From Prionace glauca (Eukaryota > Chordata > Chondrichthyes > Carcharhiniformes > Carcharhinidae): a stretch of 64,000 nucleotides of DNA. A model generated the notes under the pieces. It ran no database searches and had not been told where the DNA came from. It saw nothing but the letters and a program-made list of their open reading frames with translations. Of the stretch, positions 1-11,443 are shown piece after piece (within the stretch, counting starts at the first letter, position 1; each line of letters starts with the position of its first letter). The stretch covers positions 100,089,789 through 100,153,788 of the forward strand of contig CM075732.1 of assembly GCA_037974335.1 (NCBI GenBank). Reading direction: 5' to 3'. The position numbers and the translations under genes were made by a program.

Positions 1-52
1 AATTTCGACACCCTGCACTCAGTTCCCTCCTCCAGATCATCTATATAAATGG
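1..52 (-). repeat. CR1 LINE fragment, subfamily A
   Basis: The first 52 bases match, base for base apart from small changes, the reverse-transcriptase FADD region of the subfamily A copy at 44381-45640 (same orientation). The match ends at the junction with sequence that recurs near 43612 in the inverted duplicate. This is the edge of a LINE inserted in the left-hand gene. Confidence 0.75.
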
Positions 53-734
53 GGGTTACAGTGTGCTGACCTCAGCAATACAGATGTGTTGATCTAACAG
101 TGAAATACCATGTTGTCCTCACACTGTGGAACAGCTCTCTCAGACAAAGCTACCTCTCCCAGATTTTGGGTGGAATTCCCTGATCCCGCCCGTGGAGAGT
201 TTGGTGATGTCAGGAGCAGGAGGGAAAAAGTCGGAATCCCACCGGGATTGAATAAGTTTGTAATCCTCCTAAAGACGGGGTTAGGGCAGGGTGAAAAAGT
301 TAGAAGGATAAAGTGTCTCTCTGTCCCTCTGCAGCGAATTCCCACTTTGATCCAAATTCTCCAATACACTCAGTGTGGGCACTGGGAAAAGTCCTTTTCT
401 TATTCAGAGCTGTGAAAGAGGCCTCACACTGACCTCTCAGCCCTGCAATCCAGGCTCAGGTTTTGCCCCACTATCTGTCAGGCTCCTTCCCCAAGGGTCT
501 CCAGCTTCAGCCCCTGTTGCTGGTTTGTGCTCCCAGCACCCAGTCAGTCTGGGTGGGGTTTGTGTGGATTTAGTAATGAATAATCAGACAGGTTTAATTC
601 AGAATCTATCTGGAAGGGGACTTTAGCAAACAGTGATCAGAACATGGGAGAGTTTGACATTAAGTTTCAGACAGAGAAAGATCACTCACAAACAGAGCTT
701 TGAAACTGAGGAAAGGCTGCCTTTGCAGGAAAGA

Positions 735-1041
735 GGCCATTTGTCCCATCAACTCTGCACTGACTCTCCAAAAGAGCATCTTATCCAGGCCCTATCCCTG
801 TTACACCACATATTTGCCCTGCTGATGGTCCTGACACTAAGGGGCAATTTCCCACGGCCAATCCACCAAACCCACACATCTTTGGACAGTGAGAGGAAAC
901 CAAAGCACCCGGAGCAAACCCATGCAGACATGGTGAGAATGTGCAATCTCCACACAGTTACTCAAGTTTGGAATTGAACCCGGGTCCCTGACACTGTGAG
1001 GCAGCAGTGCGAACCTCTGCGCCACCGTAGCAGCAACAGGA
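735..1041 (-). repeat. tRNA-derived SINE
   Basis: Reverse complement shows a tRNA-like head (box A-like GTGGCGCAGAGGTTCGCACT, box B-like GGTTCAATTCC), a conserved central body and the standard tail ending near the genomic junction. It is the paralogue of the SINE at 38250-38575, so it predates the inverted duplication. Confidence 0.8.
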
Positions 1042-1217
1042 AAGGAAAATATTCTGGGGTCACACAAAATCTTTGATAATTTAAGAAATTATATGATAGT
1101 CATTCCGGAGACAAGTGTGCTGGGTGACCAATGCTGGGGACTGAATATTCAAGGACAGTCAACATTTTGGAAGTTCAGGAAAAAGAGAAACAGCAGTTGG
1201 TGTAGTGTTGCTACTGG

Positions 1218-1258
1218 TGGCGGTGGGGGGGGGGGGGGGGGGGGGGGGGGTGGGGGGG
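1218..1258 (+). repeat. Poly-G tract
   Basis: About 40 bases that are nearly all G, broken by single T residues. It sits beside a SINE head fragment. The equivalent spot in the right arm (about 32295 and 37515) has only a short C run, so the tract expanded after the duplication. Confidence 0.9.
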
Positions 1259-1305
1259 TTGCACGGTGGCACAGTGGTTAACACTGCTGCCTCGCAGTGC
1301 CCACT
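1259..1305 (+). repeat. SINE 5' head fragment
   Basis: About 45 bases of the tRNA-like SINE head (cacggtggcacagtggttaa). The same truncated fragment is at 32255-32300 and 37475-37520 in opposite orientation, as expected from the inverted duplication. Confidence 0.7.
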
Positions 1306-1588
1306 AATACACCCACTTAATGTACAGACTGTCAGTCAAACCCATTGTCCCATTAAATTGGAAAGAATGGTGGAACACTCAGTTCTGTGACCCGTGTTCC
1401 CAGCCTGTGTAATTCTGTGTCAGACACACTAAACCATCTCAATACAATGATCAATCTCCAGTTCAGAATGTTCTCACTGTAGAACCCACACACAATACAG
1501 GAGCTGACACACACAGCAGCACAAACCAGGGAGAGTTATTTTAATCACAAGTGAAACTTCTCCAAACCAAACCATAACTTGTACTTAC

Positions 1589-1640
1589 CCCCAGAAACAC
1601 AGAGGGACAGAGTCAGAACAAAAAGAGTTTTACTGATCAT
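1589..1640 (-). CDS. Signal-peptide exon of a second, NITR-like receptor gene
   Basis: On the minus strand an ATG at 1640-1638 opens 17 codons of a hydrophobic leader (MISK, then TLFVLTLSLCV, then SG) and one base of the next codon, followed by a consensus donor GTAAGT. The 52-nt exon is identical to 31913-31964, including the phase-1 end. It would encode the ER-targeting peptide of a secreted or membrane Ig-type receptor. Its V exons must lie beyond the left edge of the window, because nothing downstream to base 1 encodes a V domain. The upstream region to about 2760 matches the upstream region of the plus-strand copy. Leader identification is from sequence; assignment to the receptor family rests on the matching phase with the V exons of the other copy. 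Confidence 0.7.
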
Positions 1641-2760
1641 CTCGACAGAGTGACAATCCTGTTTCTCCACACCGTTTATTGTATGTCCAGTAAACACATT
1701 GAAACACAAAGTGTCCCAACAAATGCAGCCGGTTTAATATCCTTTTCTTCACCAGCGAATGAAGTTAAAATTTAGATAAAGAGGAAAGTAATGAGCCAAT
1801 GGCTGCTCCCCTTCCTGGGTGGAACTTTTCAAAGTGAGAGGTTTAATTTAGAATGAAACTAATTATATATTCAGTGCCAGTTCCCCATTATTGGTCAGTT
1901 TATCAGATAACATATGAAGATATGAAGAAGAACAAGAAAGATAGGAACCAGAGCGATCACACTTTCTCTCTTTTAGTTGATGGAATCAAACATAAAGAGA
2001 AAGCACAGAATTGCATAAGGAAGGATAACAGGTCAGAGGATTGGAGAGGATGCAAAAAGCAGCAAAAATCCTAATGGGAAGTAGAATACAGGTGAAAGCT
2101 AGCAAGGAATATTACAAACTGCGAGAACAATTTCAACAGACATTTCAATAATAAAATAACTCATAAAGTGAGTGTTAAAGAATGATAACGGCAATATTGG
2201 CTGTAAGAGCAATTGTGTGAGAGTTAAGCATGCTGGGATTTTGGTCCAGTTCTAATCAAACACAGATGTAACCTGTAAAGTTGCTGTGAGCTGTGAACTG
2301 GTCTGTGAACTGTGACCTGACCCTTGCTGTGCTGATCAAATACGGGAGAATGTTTGGATAAGACTGGACTCGATGATGCTGAGATTTCCTGCCGTATCCA
2401 TATATGGCTGATGGCTATGTGACCTACGTGCCATTTAAACCAAGCATTCTGGAATTTTCTGTCAGTAACTCCATTGGCCTGGTCTGATAATGTGATCGGT
2501 TTCTGATTACACCATTGGCTGATTATTGCAGAACTTTCTGGAAGGTGAGGACATTCTGAGAATAAAGACACATGTTTGTCTCTGATGATAAAGCAGGGAT
2601 TAACCATCACAAGAATATCTTTGAAGAATATCTTCAGAGGAGGACCATGAGGGGAGAATCTTCATTGGGAATGGGCCTGGCCATTTTGTTTGAAATGGGT
2701 GGGATCTCTTTTCAGTTAAATCATTCGAGTTAATGTTCAGTTAAGAGTTGAAGTTTTGCA
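1641..2760 (-). promoter_or_regulatory. Putative promoter/5' flank of the minus-strand receptor gene
   Basis: Sequence upstream of the minus-strand leader, conserved with 30610-31912. A TATTAAA element lies about 95 bases upstream of the ATG in both copies. A short open frame at 2224-2610 (minus) is shared with 30886-31272 but has no recognisable domain. Promoter function is inferred from position and conservation only. Confidence 0.4.
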
Positions 2761-2904
2761 ACTGTTGTAAGTTTGAGTTTGGGATCTAAAGTGCTAACGA
2801 AACTGAAGTTTGTTTCGGAGAATTTGAGTTAACGCCTGTCCTTGGTTTGTCACAGTAAATTAAATGACTGGAAAGAGTTTAAATGAATAAGATTGGGGAA
2901 TGAA

Positions 2905-3080
2905 TAATGGAAAATAAGGAGATGGCAGATGACCTGAACAGACATTTTGCATTGGTCTCCACTCGAGAGGATCAATGTAACATCTCAGAAATAGCTGTAA
3001 AAGAGGAAATGGAACAGTGGGAGGAACTCAAGAAAAATATAATCAGCAAGGAAGTGTTCCTGGGAAAATTGTTGGAGTAG
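2905..3080 (+). repeat. CR1 LINE fragment (region before RT)
   Basis: Degenerate match to the CR1 linker ahead of the RT domain (block reading like ADDLNRHFALVSTREDQ). The first ~90 bases recur inverted at 30507-30610, so the duplication breakpoint lies within or beside this fragment. Confidence 0.5.
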
Positions 3081-3224
3081 CTGGTTCAGCGAGAGTAATA
3101 TTTTTCATTTGTTTAGCTGTAAAGGTTGTAAAGCCATTACAGGAGCGTTAAAACAGAATTAACTCTGAGTCACTGAGGAGATGTTCGGGCAGACAGTCAA
3201 AACCAATGTAAGATCCTGAGAAAT

Positions 3225-3387
3225 TGGAGCAGGAGTCAGTCCTTCAGCCCACTGGGTATAACTCCACCATTCAATAATATTATAGCTGATTGGATGGCAA
3301 TTTTAACTCCACTTCCCTGTCTGCTTCCCATAATCATTAACTTAATTATTGATCAAAAATCTGTTTAACTCATTCTTGAATATGGGA
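3225..3387 (-). repeat. LINE 3' end fragment
   Basis: Reads as a degenerate CR1 3' end on the minus strand, resembling the copy at 58285-58625 (the recurring phrase about 'taggagcagg...cagcccat'). Confidence 0.45.
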
Positions 3388-4410
3388 TACAAGGACAGGT
3401 ATCTGGATGGATTGAGAACTGGCTTGGTAACAGGGGACAGAGGGTAGTAGTGAAAGGGTCTTTTTCTAGCTGGAGGTCTGTGACTAGTGGTGTGCCGCAG
3501 GGCTCAGTTCTGGGACCTCTTCTATTCGTAATATACGTAAATGACTTGGAAGAACAAATAAGTGGTGTGATCAGCAAGTTTGCAGATGACACGAAGATGG
3601 CTGGACTTGCTAATAGTGAGGAGCAGTGTCAGGCAATACAGTAGGATATAGATAAGCTGGAATATTGGGAAGAGACATGGCAGATGGAATTTAATCCAGA
3701 TAAATGCGAGGTGATGCATTTTGGAGGAAATAATGGAGGGTGAAGTTACATGACAAATGGCAGGCCTCTAAAGAGTATAGAAACACAGAGGGACCTGGGT
3801 GTGCAAGTGCACAAGTAGTTGAAGCTGGCAGTACAGGTGGAGCAGGTGGCAAAGAAGGCTTATGGTATGCTTGTCTTTATTGGAAGGGGTATAGAGTATG
3901 AAAGCTGGTGTCTAATGTTGCAGTTGTATAGAATGTGGGGTAGACCGCATTTCGAGTATTGCGTCCAGTTCTGGTCGCTTTACTACCGGAAGGACGTGGA
4001 GACCCTGGAGACAGTGCAGAGGAGGTTTACCAGGATGCTGACTGGTATGGAAGGACTGAGCTATGAAGAGAGATTGGGCAAATTGGGGCTGTTCTCCTTA
4101 GGAAGATGGAGAATGAGGGGAGAGCTAATAGAGGTGTATAAGATTATGAAGAGTATAGACAGAGTGAACAGGGGTCAGCTTTTTCCTAGGCTGGATACAA
4201 AAATTACGAGGGGCCATGGGCTTAGGGTGAGGGGGGCAAGGTATAATTTGCATGTTAGAGGGAGGTTTTTCACACAGAGGGTTGTAGGGGCCTGGAATGC
4301 ACTGCCAAGTAGGGTGGTGGAGGCAGGCACGTAGAGTTGTTTAAGGCTTACTTAAATCGACACATGAGCGGGATGGAGATGGAGGGATACAGGAGACTGT
4401 TCTAAATAAG
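3388..4410 (+). repeat. 5'-truncated CR1 LINE, subfamily B
   Basis: Encodes the RT from the [13 protein letters not shown] block through FADDTK (about 3490-3600) and the thumb/C-terminal part (3819-4334: QLYRMWGRPHFEYCVQFWS, FTQRVVGAWNALPS). The two parts are in different frames, so the copy is dead. The closest copy in the window is 47620-48163 (minus). Confidence 0.85.
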
Positions 4411-4559
4411 GATCAAGAGTCTTGGGACATTCCTGGGAATCAGTTGATTCCTGTGGACCTTCCAACATATTTTATGTCTCACTTGTCTTCCTTCTGACCT
4501 CCTGGGGATTCCATGAATGTCTGTATAAGTTGTGTATGTTTATTGATGTCTTTTCTTTT

Positions 4560-4975
4560 AATCCACAGGTGATTCGATCCGCCTTGTTGTCCAACGAGGG
4601 GCACACACGTGGTGGGTGTGAGGGCTGCTCTTGGATGTTTCTTCGAGAGTTGCTTAGTGCTTCACGTCGTTAGTGTTCGCTTAAACTGGACCAACTGAGG
4701 GGCAACACGACAGCTCAGTGACTATCACTGATTGCTGTGCAGATACATGGATTTGGGTCGGTGTCTGTGGGAGTTTGCGCATTCTCCCCGTGCTTGTGTG
4801 GGTTTTCTCCGGGTGCTCCGGTTTCCTCCCACACCCCAAAGATGTGCTCTTAGGCTGATTGGTGTACCAAATGGGTAGAAGAGGGCGCTCATAATGTTAA
4901 AATGGCGTCACGGGCTCGTTGGGCCGAAGGGGCTGTTTCCCGTGCTGTGTTGATCTTTGTTCTTTGATCTTTGAA
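4560..4975 (+). repeat. SINE variant with an upstream unit, also found inverted at 47075-47530
   Basis: 4690-4975 is a SINE with a divergent head (gacagctcagtgactatcac) and a tail ending in a (TTTGATCTTTG)-like repeat. The 130 bases upstream (tgtccaacgaggg..., ...cttcacgtcgttagtg) recur inverted at about 47400-47530, directly next to a matching SINE there. The whole unit may be one longer repeat family or part of the segmental duplication. Confidence 0.55.
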
Positions 4976-5179
4976 TATATTCAGTGACCAACTGTCTCTC
5001 TCAGAGCGCATCTCGTCAAACCCCCTGAGAATCCGATGCTTCAATTAGATTATCCCATTCCTCTGAACTCTAACGAGGAGACGCCCAGCTTGCACTCTCT
5101 GACCCTCAAGTTTGGAACATTTTGGAAACCACCAAAGTGTGACTAAAAAAGAGTTATCTCCCATCACGTGATCTCTCAT

Positions 5180-7025
5180 CTGTCCTGTCGCACCCCCAGC
5201 CCCACTCCGCCAACTATTAGTTTGATCTGTATATAAGTTGGGTGGTTCCTAAACCCGAGACACTACACTTGTAGTGTCCCTTCCACCTCCTGTAACCTAA
5301 AGGGGGTGAGTGAATATCAGGCAAGCTCTTTCTTTCCTTTTCTTGTTTTATCTGCAAGTTATCCAGAGGGGATGGCGGGGAAGGCAGTGCAATGTTCCTC
5401 CTGCAGAATGTTCGAGGTGAGGGACACCATCAGTGACCCTGCTGATTTCACCTGTGGGAAGTGCACCCATCTCCAGCTCCTCAAAAACTGCATTAGGGAA
5501 CTGGAGCTGGAGCTGGATGAACTTCGGATCATTCGGGAGGCAGAGGTGGTCATAGATAGAAGCCTCATGGATGCAGTTACTCCGAAGAATGAAGATAGAT
5601 GGTGACGGTGAGAGGGACTGGGAGGAAGCAGACAGTACAGGGATCCCCTGTGGTTGATTGCCTCGATAAGAAGTGTACAGCATTGCATACTGTTGAGGTG
5701 GAATGACCTACCATTGGTAAGCCAAGGTTATTGGATTTCCAGCACTGAATCCATCCCTGTAGCTCAGAAGGGAAGCGGGGAGAGCAGGAGAGCAATAGTT
5801 ATTGGAGTCTCAATGGTTAGAGGGACAGATAGGAAGTTCTGCAGCAGCGAAAGAGACTCACGGATGGTATGTTGCCCCCCAGGTGCAAGAGTCCATGACG
5901 TCTCGGACCGTGTTTTCAGGATCCTTAAGCGGGAAGAGGAACAGTCACAAGTCATGATGCACATCAGTACCAATGACATCGGTAAGGGAAGGTACGGTGA
6001 TTTAAAACAGGAATTTAGGGAACTGGGATGGAAGCTGAGAGCCAGGATAAAGCATGTGGTCATCTCTGGTTTGTTGCCGGTGCCACGTGCTAGTGAGCTG
6101 AGGAACGGGGAGAGAGTGCAGATTAACAAGTGTCTGCGGGGATGGTGTAGGAGAGAGGGTTTCATTGACATGGATAATTGGAGAACATTCTGGGGAAGGT
6201 GAGGGGGGTGGGGGGGGGGGGGGGGGGGGTGGGGGGGGTGGGCGGGGGTGTTGGGTGGGGGTGTTGGGTGGGGGGGTTAAACTAATTTGTCAGGGGGATG
6301 GGAAAATGGACTGTAGTTCAAAAGCCGGTGTTAAGGGTAGTGAGGTACTGAGGAAACTTCCATGGCCACAGGAGTGTACAGGCAAACAGGATAGTGGATT
6401 GAAGTGTATCCATTTCAATGCAAGGAGCATCCAGAATAAGGAAGGTGAACTTGGAGCTTGGATTGGTACTTGGGACTATGATGTGTGACCATTCCAGAGA
6501 CATGGTTAGAACAGGGACAGGAATGGTTGTTGGCAGTTGTGGGGTATAGATGTTTCAGTAAGAGTGGGGAAGGTGGTAAAAGAGGTGGAGGAGCAGCATT
6601 GTTAATCACAGATAGTTTAACGGCTGCTGAAAGGCATTTCGAGGGGGATCTGCCTACTGAGGTAATATGGGCTGGAGTTAGAAATAGGGAAGGATCGGTC
6701 ACGTTGTTAGGAGTTTTCTATAGGCCCCAAAATAGTAACAGAGATGTAGAGGAAGAAATGGCAAAGCAGATTATGGATAGGTGTGGAGGTCACAGGGTAG
6801 TTATCATGGGTGACTTTAACTTTCCAAATATTGATTGGAATTTTTATAGTTCGAACAGTTCAGATGGGGCACTTTTTGTATAGTGTGTACAGGAGGGTTT
6901 CCTGACACAATATGTGGATAAGCCGACGAGAGGTGGGGCCACTTTGGACTTGGTACTGGGTAATGAACCGGGCCAAGTGTTAGATTTATTTGTGGAGAGC
7001 ACGTTGGAGATCGTGACCACAATTC
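5180..7025 (+). repeat. Outer CR1 LINE, subfamily C, 5' portion (UTR, ORF1, endonuclease start)
   Basis: A CR1 element whose first part ends inside the endonuclease and resumes at 11534. The ORF1 remnant spans about 5372-6202: Cys-rich start (CSSC, CGKC), a coiled coil rich in E-L repeats, then the SGNH-esterase-like part (VISGLLPVP, LRGWCRREGF), interrupted by frame changes. A G-rich run lies at 6190-6280. Endonuclease motifs follow (FNARSI, ETWLEQGQEWL, GVFYRP, GDFNFPNIDW). It is interrupted by a complete CR1 at 7026. The 5' boundary is approximate. Confidence 0.85.
6190..6285 (+). repeat. G-rich low-complexity run
   Basis: Nearly 90 bases of G with scattered T, between ORF1 and ORF2 of the outer CR1. 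The same spot in related copies (8300-8320, 42183-42195) holds a much shorter G run, so this is a local expansion of a CR1 feature. Confidence 0.85.
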
Positions 7026-7378
7026 ATTGTTCCTGTGGAGCAGCATCGAGGGGCAGTGATTTCTGGGCGTGTGTGCAGGTCACGAGTAAGGTACATTTTC
7101 CTGTTTATATTATTTAACTTTTATTTCTAGTTTAAAGTCGCGAGTAGCGGTGGTTTTTTTTTTTAATTAGTTCGAAACCGGAAGTCGTCACTAGGACGCT
7201 TACCAGTATTTGTAGTTTTTTTTTTCGGGTCTCTGACCCTATAAATCGGCACAAAGAGGATACCTGATCCTCTACACTGGTAGAGAATCCAACCCTCCCA
7301 CCTCCTCTAACCTAATTATAAGTGTGTGGGAAGTTTTTTTTGTTGTTTTTTTCTTTTCTGCTGGAAATTGTTTCAGGG

Positions 7379-8296
7379 ATGGCAGTTCAGGCAGTAAAGT
7401 CCTGTGGTATGTGTGTGGTAAGGGACATCAGTAGTGTTTCTGCTGATTATACCTGTAGGAAGTGTGTTCAATTGCAACTTCTGGAGAAGCGTGTAAAGGA
7501 GCTGGAGTTGGAATTGGAGGAACTCCGGATAATTTGGGAGGCTGAGGCAGACATAGATAGGAGTTACAAGGAGATAGTCACTCTTAGAAATGGGTCTTGG
7601 GTAACTGCCAGGAAGAGAGGAAAGAAGCAATTGGGGGGACAATCCCCTGGGGCCGTTCCCCTCCTAAATAGGTTTTCTGTACTGGAGGCTTCAGTTGAGG
7701 AGGAATCAACTGGGGATAGCCAAAGGGAGCAGGTCTCTGGAGGTGAGCTTGTTGTGAAGGTTCAGGTGGTTAGGGGATGTAAAAGATTGGGTCTAGTGAT
7801 TGGGGACTCCACAGTTAGGGGGACAGATAGGAGAGTCAGCAGTAATGGTAAGGACTCAGGGCTGGTGTGTTGCCTCCCAGGGGCTGGGGTCCGGGATGTT
7901 TCAGAGAGGGTGTTCAGGACTCTTAAGGGTGAGGGGGATCAACCCCAAGTCATAGTTCATGTGGGGACGCATGACATAGGGAGGTTAAGGGAAGGGGATA
8001 TTAAGCAGAAATTTATGGAGTTGGGGTGGAAACTTAAGGCCAAGTCGGACAGTGTGGTTATCTCCGGACTCTTGCCTGTGCCACGGGATAGTTTAGAGCG
8101 GAACAGAGAGAGGGAAAGTTTGAACTCGTGGCTGAGGGGATGGTGCAGGAGGGAGGGGTTCAGGTTCTTGAGCAATTGGGGCTCATTCTGGGGAAAGTGG
8201 GACCTCTACAAGAGTAATGGTCTGCACCTGAATCAGAGGGGAACCAATATCTTGGGGGGAAAATTTGCTAAGGCTCTGCAGGGGGGTTTAAACTGA
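7379..8296 (+). CDS. CR1 ORF1 protein (zinc-ribbon, coiled coil, SGNH esterase-like), open frame
   Basis: An uninterrupted frame of about 305 codons from the ATG at 7379. It starts with paired cysteines (SCGMC, CRKC) typical of the CR1 ORF1 zinc finger. A coiled coil follows (LEKRVKELELELEEL), then a basic linker (ARKRGKKQ). The second half is SGNH/GDSL-hydrolase-like, with GDSTVRGTDR (nucleophile block), VHVGTHDIG and NGLHLNQRG. CR1 ORF1 is thought to bind RNA and aid retrotransposition; the esterase role is unproved. I chose the MAVQAV start because the 42200-43120 copy begins the same way; an in-frame upstream ATG exists at 7322 but falls in UTR-like sequence. Element-encoded, not host. 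Confidence 0.85.
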   Translation: MAVQAVKSCGMCVVRDISSVSADYTCRKCVQLQLLEKRVKELELELEELRIIWEAEADIDRSYKEIVTLRNGSWVTARKRGKKQLGGQSPGAVPLLNRFSVLEASVEEESTGDSQREQVSGGELVVKVQVVRGCKRLGLVIGDSTVRGTDRRVSSNGKDSGLVCCLPGAGVRDVSERVFRTLKGEGDQPQVIVHVGTHDIGRLREGDIKQKFMELGWKLKAKSDSVVISGLLPVPRDSLERNRERESLNSWLRGWCRREGFRFLSNWGSFWGKWDLYKSNGLHLNQRGTNILGGKFAKALQGGLN

Positions 8297-8389
8297 TTCA
8301 GAGGGGGGGGTGGGGTCCTGAGTAGCAGGGCTGAAAGTGAGGGGGGCACAGATGGGGACTGCAATGCACGGCATCGTGGGGGTGAAGCG

Positions 8390-9225
8390 GAGCAGGGTTT
8401 GAAATGTGTATATTTTAATGTGAGGAGTATTCGCAATAAGGTGGATGAACTTGCAGCGTGGATCAGTACCTGGGACTTTGATGTTGTGGCCATTTCAGAG
8501 ACATGGATAGAGCAGGGTCAGGAATGGTTGTTGCAGGTTCCGGGGTTCAAATGCTTCAGTCAGAGTAGAGAAGGAGGGGAGGGATAGCATTATTAGTCAA
8601 GGACTGTATCACAGTGTCAGAGAGGAAGTTTGATGAGGACTTGTCTGTTGAGGTAGTATGGGCTGAGATTAGAAATAGGAGAGGAGAGGTCACCCTGTTG
8701 GGAGTCTTTTATAGACCTCCTAAAAGTTCCAGAGAGGTTGAGGAAAGGATTGCGGAGACGATCCTGGATAGGAGTGAAAGTAATAGGTAATTGTTATGGG
8801 GGACTTTAACTTTACTAATATTGATTGGAATTGCTATAGCTCTAGCTCATTAGAGGGGTCAGTTTTTGTATAAAGCGTGCAGGAAGGTTTTTTGACTCAG
8901 TATGTAGATAGGCCAACTAGAGGTGAGGCTATATTGGATTTGGTGCTGGGAAATGAGCCAGACCAGGTGCTAGACTTGGAAGTTGGGGTGCATTTTGGTG
9001 ATAGTGACCACAATTCGGTTACGTTCACCTTAGTGATGGAAAGGGATAGGCATGAACCTCGGGTCAGTAGTTTTAGCTGGGGGAAGGGTAATTATGAGGC
9101 TATTAGGAGAGAATTAGGAAGCATAGGTTGGACGAGGAGACTACAGGGTCTCGGAACGTCCGAAATGTGGAGTTTTTTCAAGGAGCAGCTACTGCGAGTC
9201 CTTGATATGTATGTCCCTGTCAGGC
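8390..9225 (+). pseudogene. CR1 ORF2, endonuclease part (broken)
   Basis: AP-endonuclease-like domain of the inner CR1: GLKCVYFNVRSIRNKVDEL near 8399, ETWIEQGQEWLLQVPGF, then, across frame changes, GVFYRPP-like and GDFN(F)TNIDW-like blocks, and QYVDRPTRGEAILDLVLGNEP with SDHNSVTF (9000-9030). It is cut by the SINE at 9226. Confidence 0.8.
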
Positions 9226-9505
9226 ATTCCCGGCTCGGGTCACTGCCTGTGTGGAGTTTGCACATTCTCCTCGTGTCTGCGTGGGTTTTCTCCGGGTGCT
9301 CCGGTTTCCTCCCACAGTCCAAAGATGTGCGGGTTAGGTTCATTGGCTATGCTAAAATTGCCCCTTAGTGTCCTGGGTTGTGTAGGTTAGAGGGATTAGC
9401 AGGTAAAATGTGTAGGGATATGGGGATAGGGTCTGGGTGGGATTGTGTTCGGTGCAGACTCGATGGGCCGAAGGGCCTGTTTCTGCACTGTAGGGTTCTA
9501 ATAAA
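9226..9505 (+). repeat. SINE nested in the inner CR1
   Basis: SINE body and tail (tgtgtggagtttgcacattctcc ... gcagactcgatgggccgaagggcctg) with a terminal A-rich end at about 9500. It separates the endonuclease (ends VRHSR-like) from the RT half of ORF2. It lacks most of the tRNA-like head. Confidence 0.85.
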
Positions 9506-11443
9506 AAAAGGCAAGGAGGAATTGGTCGAGCTAGGGAACCGTGGTGCACTAGGAAAGTTGGTTCGCTGGTTAAAAAGAAAAAGGAGGCTTATGTCCGGAT
9601 GAGACTTGAGGGCTCAGGTAATGCACTAGAAAGCTTTAGATTGGCTAGGAGGGAGTTAAAGAGAGAGTTAAGAAGGGCTAAAAGAGGACATGAGAAGACT
9701 TTGGCTGATAGGATTAAGGAGAATCCTAAGGCATTCTATAGATATGTTAAGAACAAAAGGTTGGTTAGGGCAAGATTAGGGCCAGTAAGAGACAGCAGTG
9801 GGAATTTATGTGTGGAACTGGAAGAGATTGGAGAGGCATTGAACCAATATTTTGCTTCGGTATTCACGCAGGGGGACATAAATGTAGCTGAGGAGAACAT
9901 TGGGTTACAGGGTTGTAAACTGGACAGTATTGCAGTTGATAAGGAGGATGTGCTAGTTATTCTTGAGGGTTTGAAAATAGATAAGTCCCCTGGGCCGGAT
10001 GGGATTTACCCTAGGATTCTCTGGGAGGCAAGAGAAGTGATTGCAGAGCCTCTGGCTCTGATCTTCAGGTCGTCGTTGGTCACCGGTTCAGTGCCAGAAG
10101 ATTGGAGGATAGCGAATGTTGTCCCATTGTTTAAGAAGGGGAACAGAAACTTCCCCGGGAATTATAGACCGGTGAGTCTTACTTCTGTTGTGGGCAAGGT
10201 TTTAGAAAAAATTATTCGGGATAGGATTTATAGTTATTTAGAGAGTAATGAATTGAGTGGAGATAGTCAGCATGGTTTTGTGGAGGGTAGGTTGTGCCTT
10301 ATTAACCTTATTGAGTTTTTTGAGAAAGTGACCAAAGAGGTGGATGGGGGTAAGGCAGTGGACGTGGTGTATATGGATTTTAGTAAGGCGTTTGATAAGG
10401 TTCACCATGGAAGCCTTCTGCAGAAATTGCAGATGTATGGGATTGGGGGTGATCTAGGTAATTGGATTAGGAATTGGCTGGCGGATAGGAGACAGAGGGT
10501 GGTGGTTGATGGTAAGTATTCGACATGGAGTTCGGTTACGAGCGGTGTGTATCAGGGATCTGTTTTGGGGCCACTGCTGTTTGTAATTTTTATAAATGAT
10601 CTGGATGAGGGTATAGCTGGGTGGATTAGTAAGTTTGCTGATGACACCAAAGTCGGAGGTGTGGTAGATAGTGAGGAAGGGTGTCTTAGTCTACAGGGAG
10701 ACTTGGACAAGTTGCAGAGCTGGGCCTAGAGGTGGAGGATGGAGTTTAATGCAGAAAAGTGTGAGGTAACTCACTTTGGCAGGAGTAATGGATGTGTAGA
10801 GTATAGGGCTAACAGGAGGACTTTGAATAGTGTGGATGAACAGAGGGATCTAGGTGTATGTGTATATAGATCCCTGAAAGTTGGGAATCAAGTAGACAGG
10901 GTTGTTAGGAAGACATACGGTGTCTTGGCGTTTATTGGTAGGGGGATTGAATTTAGGAGTCGCAGCGTCATGTTGCAACTGTACACAACTCTGGTGCGGC
11001 CGCACTTGGAGTACTGTGTGCAGTTCTGGTCCCCACATTACAGGAAGGATGTGGAGGCTTTGGAGAGGGTGCAGAGGAGGTTTACCAGGATGTTGCCTGG
11101 TATGAAGGGGAGGTCCTATGAGGAGAGACTGAGGGATTTGAGGTTGTTTTCGTTAGAAAGAAGGCGGCTGCTAGGGGACCTTATTGAAACATATAAGATG
11201 ATTAGAGGTTTGGATAGGGTGGACAGTGATAGCCTTTTTCCTCGGATGGAGAAATCTAGCACGAGGGAGCATAGCTTTAAATTAAGGGGGGGTAGTTTTA
11301 GGACTGATGTCAGGGGTAGGTTCTTTACCCAGACTGTGGTGAGGGATTGGAATGCCCTGCCTGCTGCAGTTGTAAATGTGCCTAGTTTGGGGGCGTTTAA
11401 GAGATCCGTGGATAGGTTTATGGATGGAAAGGGTTTGGTTTAG
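9506..11443 (+). pseudogene. CR1 ORF2, reverse-transcriptase part (one in-frame stop)
   Basis: From 9599 the frame is open for 376 codons, stops once (TAG at about 10727), and continues in the same frame to 11443. RT blocks are in order: [40 protein letters not shown] (catalytic Asp), [26 protein letters not shown] (catalytic Asp pair). The C-terminal thumb follows (RPHLEYCVQFWSPHYRKDVEALERVQRRFTRM in pieces, FTQTVVRDWNALPA). The stop lies at SWA-x-RWRMEF, where the copy at 52621-54495 has SWAERWRMEF, so one substitution explains it. Confidence 0.9.

Larger units (their letters stand above)
53..2995 (-). repeat. Left arm of a large inverted duplication
   Basis: Read as reverse complement, this block matches 30507-32435, 37206-39133 and 43524-43615, in order: upstream region, leader exon, first intron and SINE. 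The left arm lacks the full-length CR1 present in the right arm and lacks the extra block at about 37700-38200. It lacks about 59 bases near 2185 that the right arm has at about 31317-31376. The arm carries the start of a second receptor gene on the minus strand. Confidence 0.85.

Noticed and set aside
2224-2610. Conserved 128-codon frame, also at 30886-31272, as a gene
   Set aside because: Its conservation is explained by the inverted duplication; it has no domain and lies in the presumed promoter region.
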